Assembly (NCBI RefSeq): GCF_037176765.1
Contig: NC_090023.1
Location: forward strand, 142,215,366 to 142,279,365
DNA: 64,000 nucleotides
Direction: 5' to 3'
From: Anolis sagrei
Taxonomy: Eukaryota; Chordata; Lepidosauria; Squamata; Anolidae
Both the position numbers and the translations under genes were made by a program. The notes beneath the pieces were generated by a model. That model made no database searches and was not told the origin of the DNA. It worked only from the letters and a program-made list of their open reading frames with translations. Each line of letters starts with the position of its first letter. Positions within the stretch are counted from its first letter, which is position 1. Positions 43,900-53,889 of this stretch are shown here, piece by piece.

Positions 43900-44900
43900 A
43901 AATGGAAAAAATAGCGCATTTTGCTATATATGCTATGGCGTCAAATTTATTTTCCCCCATATTCTAAGAAGAGGCAGATTTTTAACAGAATTTTATACTG
44001 CTTGGAAAAACACCTGGATCTACTTTTGCTAAAATATCAAGTGTTACCTATGGAAAGCATCTGCATGCATTAAGATCTTTCCAAATGCATTTTTCGAGGG
44101 CAGGCAGTCCCCAAGTTATGAACAAGATAGGTTCTGTGCATGCAGTGTTTACAGTGGATTCAGCAGAAAATTATTCAGCTGTATTCCACAAAAGGGGAAA
44201 TCAGCCTGTTTAGCAGGTCTTGCACATGTTGATTTACTATCAGTAAATGCCTGGGGATTTTTTTATACATATTCTACATACCTATATACCTGGGATCATG
44301 TCAAAATCTCTCAGGCAGAAAGTGATCACAGGTGGAAAAGGTTTAAGAAGCCCTGCTGTAAACTATGGTTTTTAAATTAAAAATATCACTATTATTTTTT
44401 TAAATGATCAAAAATCATAATCCTTGACCATTCAAAATGCAGTACATTCCTTAAGTCCCATTGTACCATATTGCCAGGGAAACGGTACTGTGCTGCCTCA
44501 GAATCTTTCTTTACTCTGTATGAAACAATATGATTCAGTTGTTAATGTCAGAGTCAAGCTCTTCCAAGAAAAACAATTGCAAGATCAATGTGATCTACAG
44601 ATAGGAGCTCATTGGAAATTGTACACTGTCAGGTTTTTAGCTGTTCATTTCAACTTCAAAATCTGCATGACATCAAATATCTGAGTTCTGAATCACAAGA
44701 AATAGCTCTAGCTCCAGTTAATCCTGGAATACGACCCTCAATGATTTAACATGATGTACAATAACAATAAAGTTATTTTATTCTATTCCATTCTATGACA
44801 AGTGGGAGGCTGCACTGCCTTCACAGATATGAGATGATGGCTCCTTGTGTCTCCTTGGCTCCTAGATTATTATTTGCCTTCTCACAGGGAAGGAGGATTG
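43900..44900. other. Intergenic or intronic DNA, nothing recognised
   Basis: No recognised gene or repeat. Confidence 0.4.
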
Positions 44901-44924
44901 GGGGGGGGTTGGCCAGCTTTTTTT

Positions 44925-45025
44925 CAGAGGGGTCTCCCTACGCCTTCCATTGAGGCTGAGAGAGTGTGACTTGCCGCAAGCTCACCCACGGCTGAGCAAG
45001 GGTTCGAACCTCAAAGTTTTGGTGC
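44925..45025 (-). repeat. MIR-like SINE relic
   Basis: CCTTCCATTGAGGCTGAGAG, GTGTGACTTGCCGCAAGCTC, AAGGGTTCGAACCTC in MIR-like antisense order. Confidence 0.5.
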
Positions 45026-45026
45026 A

Positions 45027-45172
45027 TATCTACAGCCTCTTCCACACAACTGTATAAAATCCACACTGAACCGGACTACAGGGCATTGTGGACTCCGATA
45101 CCCCAGTTCAAAGCAGATATTGTGGATTATCTGCCTTGATATTCTGGGTGATATGACTGTGTGGAAGGGCCC
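45027..45172. mobile_element. MITE with CTTCCACAC termini
   Basis: GCCTCTTCCACACAACTGTA and its mirror ATATGACTGTGTGGAAGGGC frame a palindromic body (TCCACACTGAACCGG, CCAGTTCAAAGCAGATATTG). TACA occurs at both flanks. The same family is at 53430-53556. Confidence 0.65.
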
Positions 45173-45498
45173 TACATTGACCATTTAATGCCGTTTCAAA
45201 CTGGTATTGAAGAAAACAGTTTCGCTGCGCAGACGACTGCATAGGAAATTCTGCAACGATTGCATAGGAAATCTTGGAACCACTTGGCATGCACAAACCC
45301 TCCAAAAGAGTTCTCTTTCCGTGGACGTTCGTTGCCTCGCTGCCGCAGTTTGGAACTAGCTCCGAGTTGCATGAAATGGTCAGTGTCGACGGGGCTCATC
45401 CCACTCACTGCACGGCGCTGAGAGAAGTGCCATCCGCGCACAAATAAGGTCTCCGCCGCCAGCCGTAAGGGCTCCCTTCGGTCGGGTCAAGTACTTAC

Positions 45499-45650
45499 CT
45501 CGGATTCCCTGGATTTGACATCCGAATTGGCACGACCACCGGAAACGGGCGGCGCCTCCCACACACGGTCGTCTTTGGGCTTCTTTCTTTCTTTCCCTAA
45601 GGACTTTCCAAGAAGTTGTCTCCGCGCTTCCTGCTGCTGCTGGGGCGATG
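45499..45650 (-). other. ZNF488: Inferred noncoding exon 1 of ZNF488
   Basis: The minus strand reads GGAATCCGAG followed by GTAAGTACTT, a near-ideal donor with the exon ending at 45499. The 5' boundary is a guess. Spliced to 40290 it would skip a 5.2-kb intron that is mostly repeats. Confidence 0.45.
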
Positions 45651-45675
45651 CCTCCCGACGGCGCGGCGTTTGGTC

Positions 45676-46022
45676 GCTTCTACCTGAGGCGGCGGCGGCG
45701 CGCGCTTTCTGCCGAGGGAGGGGCGGGGGCGTGGCTTCGGAAGCGAAGGGCGCGAGGAGGGGGGCCCTCCGTCCCTTTTTCCTCAGGAAGCAAGGCTCGC
45801 GCTGCTACTACCTGAGGGATGGACCGCGCACTCTGGCGGGCGGGGTGGGATGGGGGCGTGGCCTCGGAAGCGAAGAGAGCGAGGAGGGGAGCGCGAGCCC
45901 TCTTTCCCCCCCTCAGGCAAAGGGGCTCGCGCTGGTGCTACTACCTGCGGGATGGACCGCGCACTCTGGCGCGAGGGGCGGGGGCGTGGCTTTGGAGGCG
46001 AAGAGCGCGCGGAGCGTGTGAG
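45676..46022. repeat. About 130-bp GC-box tandem repeat in CpG island
   Basis: Units begin at GCTTCTACCTGAGG (45676), GCTACTACCTGAGG (45804) and GCTACTACCTGCGG (45937), giving 128, 133 and a partial of about 86 bp. Each unit has a GGGGGCGTGGC box followed by GGAAGCGAAG or GGAGGCGAAG. Confidence 0.8.
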
Positions 46023-46227
46023 GGATATGCCGCCGCTCCAAGCCCTGAAAGGAGGGGAGCGGGATTTAACTGAGCTCAGGTACTTTTAGCGGGAGGGATA
46101 CGCAACACACCCTTTCTCTCTCTCCCGCTAATCTCTGGCCCAGGCTTTATAACGGAAGTATTATTTCACAGGACCGAGGGGGTCACTTGTCGAGACATCC
46201 CCCTCAAGCCAGTGGTGGGCCCAGCTC

Positions 46228-46260
46228 TTTTTCAGGTGGTCTGGAGGACCACCTGAAAAA
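46228..46260. repeat. Perfect hairpin, 14-bp arms
   Basis: TTTTTCAGGTGGTC (46228-46241), a 5-base loop TGGAG, then GACCACCTGAAAAA (46247-46260). It lies exactly at the start of the purine tract. Confidence 0.95.
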
Positions 46261-46420
46261 AGAAGAGGAAGAAGAGGAGGAGGAGGAGGAGGAAGAAGAA
46301 GGGGAGGAGGAAGAAGAGGAGGAAGAGGAAAAAGGGGAGGAGGAAGAAGAAGAGGAAGAAGGGGAGGAGAAAGAAGAGGAGGACGAAGAGGAAGAGGAAG
46401 AAGGGGAGGAGGAAGAAGAG

Positions 46421-46451
<31 letters not shown>

Positions 46452-46802
46452 GGGAGGAGGAAGAAGAGGAGGAAGAGGAAGAAGGGGAGGAAGAGGAAGA
46501 GGAAGAAGGGGAGGAGGAAGGAGGAAGAGGAAGAAGGGGAAGAAGAAGAAGAGGAAGAAGGGGAGGAGAAAGAAGAGGAGGAGGACGAAGAGGAAGAGGA
46601 AGAGAAGAAGGGGAGGAGGAAGAAGAGGAGGAAGAAGAAGAGGAAGAAGAAGAAGGGGGAGGAGGAAGAAGAGGAGGAAGAGGAAGAAGGGGAGAAGGAA
46701 GAAGGGGAGGAAGAGGAAGAGGAAGAAGGGGAGGAGGAAGAAGAGGAGGAAGAGGAAGGGGAGGAGGAAGAAGAAGAGGAAGAAGGGGAGGAGGAAGAAG
46801 AG

Positions 46803-46833
<31 letters not shown>

Positions 46834-47823
46834 GGGAGGAGGAAGAAGAGGAAGAGGAAGAAGGGGAAGAGGAGGAGGAGGAGGAAGAAGAAGAAGGGGA
46901 GGAGGAAGGGGAGGAGGAAGAAGGGGAGGAAGAGGAAGAAGGGGAGGAGGAAGAAGAGGAGGAAGAGGAAAAAGGGGAGGAGGAAGAAGAAGAGGAAGAA
47001 GGGGAGGAGAAAGAAGAGGAGGAGGACGAAGAGGAAGAAGGGGAGGAGGAAGAAGAGGAGGAAGAAGAAGGGGAGGAAGAAGAGGAGGAAGAGGAAGAAG
47101 GGGAGGAAGAGGAAGAGGAAGAAGGGGAGGAGGAAGAAGAGGAGGAAGAGGAAGAAGGGGAGGAGAAAGAAGAGGAGGAGGACGAAGAGGAAGAGGAAGA
47201 GAAGAAGGGGAGGAGGAAGAAGAAGAAGAAGAGGAAGAAGAAGAAGGGGGAGGAGGAAGAAGAGGAGGAAGAGGAAGAAGGGGAGAAGGAAGAAGGGGAG
47301 GAAGAGGAAGAGGAAGAAGGGGAGGAGGAAGAAGAGGAGGAAGAGGAAGGGGAGGAGGAAGAAGAAGAGGAAGAAGAGGAGGAGGAAGAAGAGGAGGAAG
47401 AGGAGGAAGAGGAGGAGGAAGAAGAAGGGGAGGAGGAAGGGGAGGAGGAAGAAGAGGAAGAGGAAGAAGGGGAGGAGGAAGAAGAGGAGGAGGAGGAGGA
47501 GGAAGAAGAAGGGGAGGAGGAAGGGGAGGAGGAAGAAGGGGAGGAAGAAGAAGAGGAAGAGGAAGAAGGGGAGGAGGAAGAAGAGGAGGAAGAGGAAGAA
47601 GGGGAGGAGGAAGAAGAGGAGGAAGAGGAGGAGGAAGAAGAAGGGGAGGAGGAAGGGGAGGAGGAAGAAGAGGAAGAGGAAGAAGGGGAGGAGGAAGAAG
47701 AGGAGGAAGAGGAGGAGGAAGAAGAAGGGGAGGAGGAAGAAGAGGAAGAGGAAGAAGGGGAGGAGGAAGAAGAGGAGGAGGAGGAGGAAGAAAAAGAAGA
47801 GGAGGAGGGGGGGAGAAGAAGAA
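46255..47823. repeat. 1.57-kb polypurine tract (GAA/GAG/GGGGA)
   Basis: The plus strand is purine-only except for four C residues at 46384, 46586, 47027 and 47183. It is built of GAGGAAGAAG and GAAGAAGGGGAGGAGG units. Longer blocks recur: GGGGAGAAGGAAGAAGGGG at 46689 and 47280 (591 bp apart), and the GACGAAGAGGAAGAGGAAGA block around the Cs at 46586 and 47183 (597 bp apart). The very long E-rich, G/R-rich, S-rich and L/F-rich open frames on both strands are consequences of the composition and are not proteins. Confidence 0.97.
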
Positions 47824-47844
47824 TGGAAACAGTTGATATGGAGG

Positions 47845-47920
47845 CGGGGAGAGGTCTCAAAGGCCATCCAGTCCAACCCTCTTTCAAGCAGATAGAGGCC
47901 ACCAAAGCACCCCACAGATA
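47845..47920 (-). repeat. CR1 LINE 3' fragment
   Basis: AAAGGCCATCCAGTCCAACC, TTTCAAGCAG. Confidence 0.6.
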
Positions 47921-47929
47921 CACACACGA

Positions 47930-48470
47930 GATTGCTTACTTACTTAGGCAATCCCTCGTAGCTTGAGGATGATTGTCTTCCAGATGTGGTGTCTTGGCGG
48001 TCCGTAGGTGGCTATGGAGCCCTATGGCTGTGGAACGCCCTCCCTACAGAAATTAGATCGGCCCCCTCCCTATTAGTATTTCGGAGGAAATTGAAGACCT
48101 GGTTGTTTGAGCAGGCATTTGAATAGGCAGTGTAAATAATATAGGAATAAGGAACAATTGGATGACGAGACTGGATCTTGATTTTAACTATGAGACGATA
48201 TGAGATGTTTCGTGCTTATTGATTGTTATAATTGTTATCCTTTTAAATTCTTCTGAACTGTTTTTATCATGTTTTATGTACTGTATTTGCGGTTGTGAAC
48301 CCCTCTGAGTCGCATACTGGAGTTCTATAACAGATGTTGTTGTGACATTGGTTTTGGCTTTCAATCTGCTGAGGTTAAATAGCTTGCCATCTGTCCGATA
48401 GATGATTTCCACTCCAGTGGGAAGATTCCCATCCACAGGGTGCACTATTGTAGTGATGAAGATGGAAAAT
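47930..48470 (-). repeat. LINE relic (same clade as 40797-41200) with L2 3' end inside
   Basis: 48470-48335 encodes the RT piece IHPVDGNLPTGVEIIYRTDG, KLFNLSRLKAKT, VIELQYA. About 48018-47930 looks like the 3' end of the same element (GGCAATCCCTCGTAGCTTGA on the plus strand). Between them, 48010-48320 is an L2 3' end on the plus strand (GTGGAACGCCCTCCCTACAG ... GTGAACCCCTCTGAGTCGC). Confidence 0.55.
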
Positions 48471-48489
48471 TGGCACGCACGCACACACA

Positions 48490-49520
48490 CACACACATAC
48501 AAGGGTAACAGTGAGATCATTGGCACTTTTTGTACAGCCCCCCCCCCCCCCTTAGCAAACTAAGCAAGCAAAATATTTTGTGTTCAGGAATCTGTCACTG
48601 CCTAGTCTTTATTTATTTATTTATTTTGCATGTGCATACATGTGTGCGCATATTTGCTGTTAATAAAATTGAAAGCTAAATGCTAAGAAACTGACACAAG
48701 AAAAGGTTTAAAAGCAATAAGATAATAACTAGCTAAGCTGGGTTGGCCTACCTTGCAAGGTAAAGTCTCCTCCAATATTGAATACTCCTCCAGTATTGTC
48801 CATTGTCACTAGTCAAAACAAATACCATGCATAAGTAGCTCTACACATCAAAGACTTTATGTGACTGCCTCGCCTGAAGTTTATAGATTTCTCCAATCAC
48901 AGATGAGATTATTAGATTAGAATCAGACTATCCTAACACTGACTAAATTATTATAAATAGTGCCTAGTACTTATCACATTTAAGAAGCTATTTTTTTGTT
49001 TAGAACTGTCCTATGGAATATAGAGTTTAGTTTTGCTTTTAAACTAAAATGCGTCTGTCCTCATGTACAACTTATATTTTTATTTTCTCTCTTTTAGATA
49101 AAGTACAAGAGAAAAAGAATGTGCTGAGATCTGTGTTAAAATGTCAACAGCTGAGCTCAGTTCTCACTCCTATAATGTAACTGAATAGAATCACCCTGCA
49201 TTGCCAGTAAAGAGTGTATAACTGAAGCATTGTCCTTTATTTTTCCCCTTTTGATGATACTGAAGATTTAATTGGGAGATGTAAACTAATCTTTAAGTTC
49301 ATGAGGTGTAATTACCATCAGCTCAACACAATGTGAATTTATACATTTGTTACAACCAATCAATAAACTGTTCCTCTTGCCTCATAAAAAAGGTGGTCAG
49401 TTAGCATACTTGATGAGGCAAGCGGAAACTCTTTGATCAAAAACGAGACTGAGCTGTCACCTTTTTCTACTGGCTTGAGGACTCCCATGCAGTCCATGCA
49501 ACAATAGAGGGTTTGGTCAG
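48490..49520. other. Intergenic DNA, nothing recognised
   Basis: A poly-C run at 48538-48551 and AT-rich unique-looking sequence. No gene recognised. Confidence 0.4.
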
Positions 49521-49529
49521 ATCCCTCTA

Positions 49530-49733
49530 TTGTTTGTGGTTTTAGCTTTGAATATGTTTTAATCTGTTTTAATGGATTTTAACTGTGTTTAATGCAATTG
49601 ATATTCAATTCTGTTAGTATGTTTGTAGATTTTAAATTGTATTGAAATGTTTTTAATGTAAGATGCATTGTGGAGAGAAAAAAACAGGGTATAAATAAAC
49701 AGCATCATCTTCTTCATCATTATCATCATCATG
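49530..49733 (+). repeat. L2 LINE 3' tail with (ATC)n
   Basis: A T-rich UTR, then AACAGGGTATAAATAAACAG and ATCATC repeats. Confidence 0.55.
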
Positions 49734-50069
49734 TTGTGGCACACGTGGCATTCCAGCATTCATGTTGTGGCATATGTGCCCCTTACACTAATAGTTCTCC
49801 TATTCTAGAAAGTAAGCCATGGCATCTGAAAAACATAGATGCCTAGTACGGCCAATGAGAACAGACTACCACCCTCTGTCATTTGGAATCTCCTGTTAGT
49901 CCATTACAATAGCTATCATAATACCCAAACAAACAGGGGAAGGAAAATTACTTCTCCTTTATGGGTTGATTGCGTGTTTTTATTCCTGAGGGATCTGAAA
50001 CATAACAGGTATTTTAATCTATTTGTGCTGCATCATTTGTTATTATAAAATTGCCATACAGTATTTTAA

Positions 50070-50245
50070 TTTTATATGTCTGGTTTTAATGTGTTATTGG
50101 TTTTACTGTTGATATATTGTATTTTATATGTTGTATGGCACCATTGTGTGCTTTGTATACTGCCCCTATTCCCTATAGGAGATGGTGGTGGGGTATAAAT
50201 AAAAGATGATGATGGTGATGATGATGATGATGATGATGATGATTG
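50070..50245 (+). repeat. L2 LINE 3' tail with (GAT)n
   Basis: GGAGATGGTGGTGGGGTATA, AATAAAA, then (GAT)n. Confidence 0.65.
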
Positions 50246-50519
50246 ATAATTCCTCCAGTAGATTAACTATACCGGAGTCTTGCCTGCTGTTTTCAGATTG
50301 GGAGGATCAGCTGCTCCATGGTCCAGGGGCAGGACATTTGATTGAACAGGTATGTCAGTCATGTGCAGATTTTTGCTTACACACACTAGTATAAAAAAGA
50401 CCACCTGAACCTTCCTCATTGACACAGTTATACAGTTCACTGTACAAGTTGGACAGGATATTTTTATTGTAAAAAAAAGTTTCCCAGTTGTCATTATTGT
50501 GTCATTACATCATTTCTGG

Positions 50520-50700
50520 CGTATGGCAATCCTGAAGTTTTGGGCTTTTCTTGGCAGGATTTGTTCAGATTTGTTCAGAAACCCTTCTTTTGAGGCTGAG
50601 AAAGTGTGACTTGCTCCAGGTCATCCAGTGGTAGAGTGAGAATCTGAACCCTCATTTCCAAAGTCCTAGTTCAATACCCAAACGACTATGCTCTGCTGGC
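50520..50700 (-). repeat. SINE relic (MIR-like / Sauria-like)
   Basis: TTTTGAGGCTGAGAAAGTGT, GACTTGCTCCAGGTCATCCA, then TGAACCCTCATTTCC, preceded by a TTTTCTTGGCAGGATTTGTT segment like the complement of the 36.9-kb tail. Confidence 0.5.
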
Positions 50701-51880
50701 ACACCTTCACAATCAATATAATTAATTCTTGAGTTACAAATAGATGCAATGGGTAAAGAAATGTGTCATTTAGGAAATATTCAGTCTTTTCCATACACTA
50801 TTCAAAATATATTTCCAAGGCTGTTTTTTTTCTAGTGATCACGATAAAAAACACTGTAACCTGATAATCTTTTTTTAACTCGCTAAGGAGCTATGCCTAA
50901 GCACATGATTATAACAAGGTTGTTTATATAAGGTTGGTGAAGGCAGGTAAACAAGTCAATACAGTTGATTTCATTGACTGGCGTAATAGTGCTTTCGCTT
51001 CAGACAGTTCCCTTTCCAAATAACTGTAGCAAAGGTTTTATATTCATCCCAATTTTCTTTCAATATAGTCTGTTTGATTTCCAAATCTACCTTAAATATT
51101 GTCATGAAATTCACATGACATAAGTTTTAAAATAAATTATGTTCGCAAGAGGTGCTTAATGCTTGGTTGGTCTTAATTGATTCACAAAAGCATTTGCTGA
51201 AGATAATTTATGGCTCTTCATAGCAAATGATTTGTGGCGCAGCTGGAACATAAAATATAGCCATCAAATGTCTTGTCAGAATCAAATAGGCCCAGAATTG
51301 GGACTTGCTACATTGTTTTTGAAAGATGTCGTTCCATATAAATGCCTTTAATGTCTGATAGAAAATTCTTAGGAGCATGGTGACAAATGCAATAACCAGA
51401 TTTATTTGATTAATGTCCAAGTAAACTGAATATTGCTTGTTCTGAAAAACCAAATGTCAACCTACTAATGGTTTTGAAGGAGAGACATTTTCTACAATAA
51501 ATCAGAAATTGAATTCCTTAACCCCCTGCCAAAAAATGAATGAAGAAACAAACCTTGATGTAAAGGATTGAATAATAAGCAAGACAGGGGTTTTTGCTTT
51601 GAAAAAATCAACATGCAAAACAGATGTGACTTAACAGGTATTTTTTATTAGTGGAAATGAAGAACTCGGCTGCTTGTTTTCATTAAGTGTATTTTGGTAA
51701 TGTAAGATGGAGCCTGAATATAAAAAAGCATATTTACATATATGCTTGTCTATCCCTCCAGTGAAATGGCCCTAACTTTTATTCCTCATGAGTCTAATTG
51801 ACTCGGGATTTTACAGAACACTTGTAACAGGGAAGTGTCCAGTATATCATCTGATCATTTTTGTAGGGTCGGTTTCAGTT
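50700..51880. other. AT-rich DNA, no repeat recognised
   Basis: The longest stretch in this half without a recognised mobile element. No gene recognised. Confidence 0.45.
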
Positions 51881-51937
51881 ATTGAGGCCTAATGATGTGG
51901 ATAATATCCTTGACATCGTTTAGTCTACCATACGTAC

Positions 51938-52245
51938 GTTTGGGGGCTGAGGTGACGCAGTAGGTTAAACCACTGAGCTGCTGAACTTGTTGACTGAAAG
52001 GTTTGCCAGTCGAATCTGCTAAACCAGATGAGCTCCCACTGTTATCCCCAGCTTCTGCCAACCTAGCAGTTTGAAACATGCAAATGTGAGTGGATCAATG
52101 GGTACTGCTTCGACGGGAAGGTAATGGCGCTCCATGCAGTCATGCCGGCCACATGACCTAGGACAATGCTGGCTCTTCGGCTTAGAAATGGAGATGAACA
52201 CCACTAGAGTCGGACTCGACTATATGTCAAGGGAAAACCTTTACC
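51938..52245 (+). repeat. tRNA-derived squamate SINE, near full length
   Basis: A box GTGACGCAGTAGGTTAAACC, B-box-like AGTCGAATC, body CAGCTTCTGCCAACCTAGCA, CTCCATGCAGTCATGCCGG, end AAAACCTTTACC. Confidence 0.85.
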
Positions 52246-52564
52246 TATGTAAGTTTCACCCTTGCCCTTCTTACTGATAACATCTACTGCAGTAGAGTGA
52301 TCAGATGAGTCCAGGGACATAAATCTCTTACAGTGTTGTGGGAGATACCTGCTACCTTGAAGGAGACAGCAATGCCCCCTCTTACTGGACCTGGAAGGAT
52401 ATAGGAACAACCTCACTATTGCAAATATATTGTTTATTGATAAGGCGCCTAAGTGGCTGGGCATTTTCAGGTATCTTGGAAAAAACACATTTCAGTCTAA
52501 TTTTATTACAGGATATGGCACCAGAATGGCCTTCGTTTCTCTGATTGACAACCTACTCCAGGGG

Positions 52565-52788
52565 AAATATAGGGTACATCTACACTATATAATTATAACG
52601 AATGCAGTTTGACACCACTTTAATTGCTATACCTCAATGCTATGCAATCATGAGAATTGTAGTTTTACAACATCTGTCAAAGAGTTCTGGCATTTCACCA
52701 AACTACAACTACCAGAATTCCATAGCATTGAACCATGGTAGTTAAAATGATGTCAAACTGCATTAATTGTACAGCATAGGTGCAAACA
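52565..52788. mobile_element. Palindromic MITE (about 220 bp)
   Basis: Left arm with GCAGTTTGACACCACTTTAA, TCAATGCTATGCAATCATGA. Right arm with its complement (CATAGCATTGAACCATGG, GATGTCAAACTGCATTAA). The centre carries ACTACAACTACCAGAATTCC. No coding. Confidence 0.75.
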
Positions 52789-53049
52789 CCAGTCCGTCCA
52801 TCCATCCCCTCCCCCTGCCCCTGAAAAGAAATTACTTTCCCCCTTTTTTGAGTTGAAAGACAAGTTCCATCACTGATTCTCATTTAATGGGCTGTTGCAA
52901 TTCAACACATTTCTCACAATGGGATAAGGACAAAATATGTTGTTCTGTTGGATCAATTCGGCATGAGGGAAGCTTTGCGGAGGCTTTGGAAGCTTTTTCA
53001 CAGTTCCTGGGGTGGTTGTGAAGACTGTCCAGAGTGGAACTGTATTTCT

Positions 53050-53880
53050 TTAATCCACATTCTGATCCAGATTATGCAGCTGTGTAAAAACAGCCCTTGC
53101 TAGTCAAGGTAGTCCTCACACTGGTAATGTCCCAAATAGACTATTGTAATGAAAGCTACACGCCCTTGAAGAATACTTAAAAGCTGCAGCTAGTGCAAAA
53201 TGCAGCTAGTTGACTGCTGACTCGAACATGATATAGACAGGATGTAATGCCAGTATAGCAGTGGCTGCCAATATGTTTTCAGTCTGAATTCAAGCTGCTT
53301 GTGAGAACATTGTAATTTTCTAGACAGCTCGGGGCTGCGATCCCTGTATACCTTATTGACAATTAAAATCTTCTGAAAGGTCTCTCCTTCCTCTCTCACT
53401 AGTAACATCAATATGTTGAGACATGGAAAGCCCCTTCCACACAGCTGTATAAAATCCACATTGAACTGGATTATATGGCAGTGTAGACTCAGCCCAGATA
53501 ATGTGGATTATCTGCATTGCTATTCTAGGTTATATGGATGTGTGGAAGGGCCCTCTCTGCTGTGGCACCTCCACTGTGGAAGGTTCTTCCATTGGATGCC
53601 CGACTAGTGCCAATGCTCTTCACTTAAAAGCCTTGGTTGCTTACCAAAGCCTTTGGGCCTTATTAATTCAAGCCAAAAACTGTTATTAATAATTTTTGAA
53701 AATTTTAAAATGTTTCAGTCTGGTATTAACTCATTATATTGTTTAATATGTCTTTAGCTTATTTATATCATCTTACTATTTTTAGTCCGCTAACCTGTCT
53801 TAATGTTGTTGTAAGCTGTCTTGAGCTCTTTTGATATAGGGTGGTGAGGAGTATATATTTTATTTTTAATAAACAATAAT
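53050..53880 (+). repeat. Old L2-like LINE 3' portion, split by a MITE
   Basis: A diverged order of GGTAGTCCTCACACTGGTAA, ACTATTGTAATGAAAGCTAC, CAGTGGCTGCCAATATG, then GTTGTAAGCTGTCTTGAGC as an L2-like end. The MITE at 53430-53556 interrupts it. Confidence 0.45.
53430..53556. mobile_element. MITE with CTTCCACAC termini
   Basis: GCCCCTTCCACACAGCTGTA on the left and TATATGGATGTGTGGAAGGG on the right are inverted repeats around CCACATTGAACTGGATTATA. Confidence 0.7.
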
Positions 53881-53889
53881 TGTGTGGTT

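Larger units (their letters stand above)
45300..46060. promoter_or_regulatory. ZNF488: CpG island, inferred ZNF488 promoter
   Basis: The only long GC- and CpG-rich stretch in the window, with GGGCGG and GGGCGTGGC boxes. On the minus strand it contains a strong donor, so it probably holds the transcription start and first exon of ZNF488. It could also fire in the other direction. The overlapping open frames on both strands are expected from GC richness and show no family match. Confidence 0.65.

Noticed and set aside
45515-46089. GC-rich frames of up to 168 codons in the CpG island
   Set aside because: Open frames are expected in CpG-rich DNA. They share the tandem repeat, overlap in several frames and match no family.
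46161-47927. Open frames of 549-588 codons on both strands (Glu/Gly/Arg-rich and Leu/Phe/Ser-rich)
   Set aside because: They arise from a purine-only simple repeat. Several overlapping frames are open at once, and there is no conserved domain.
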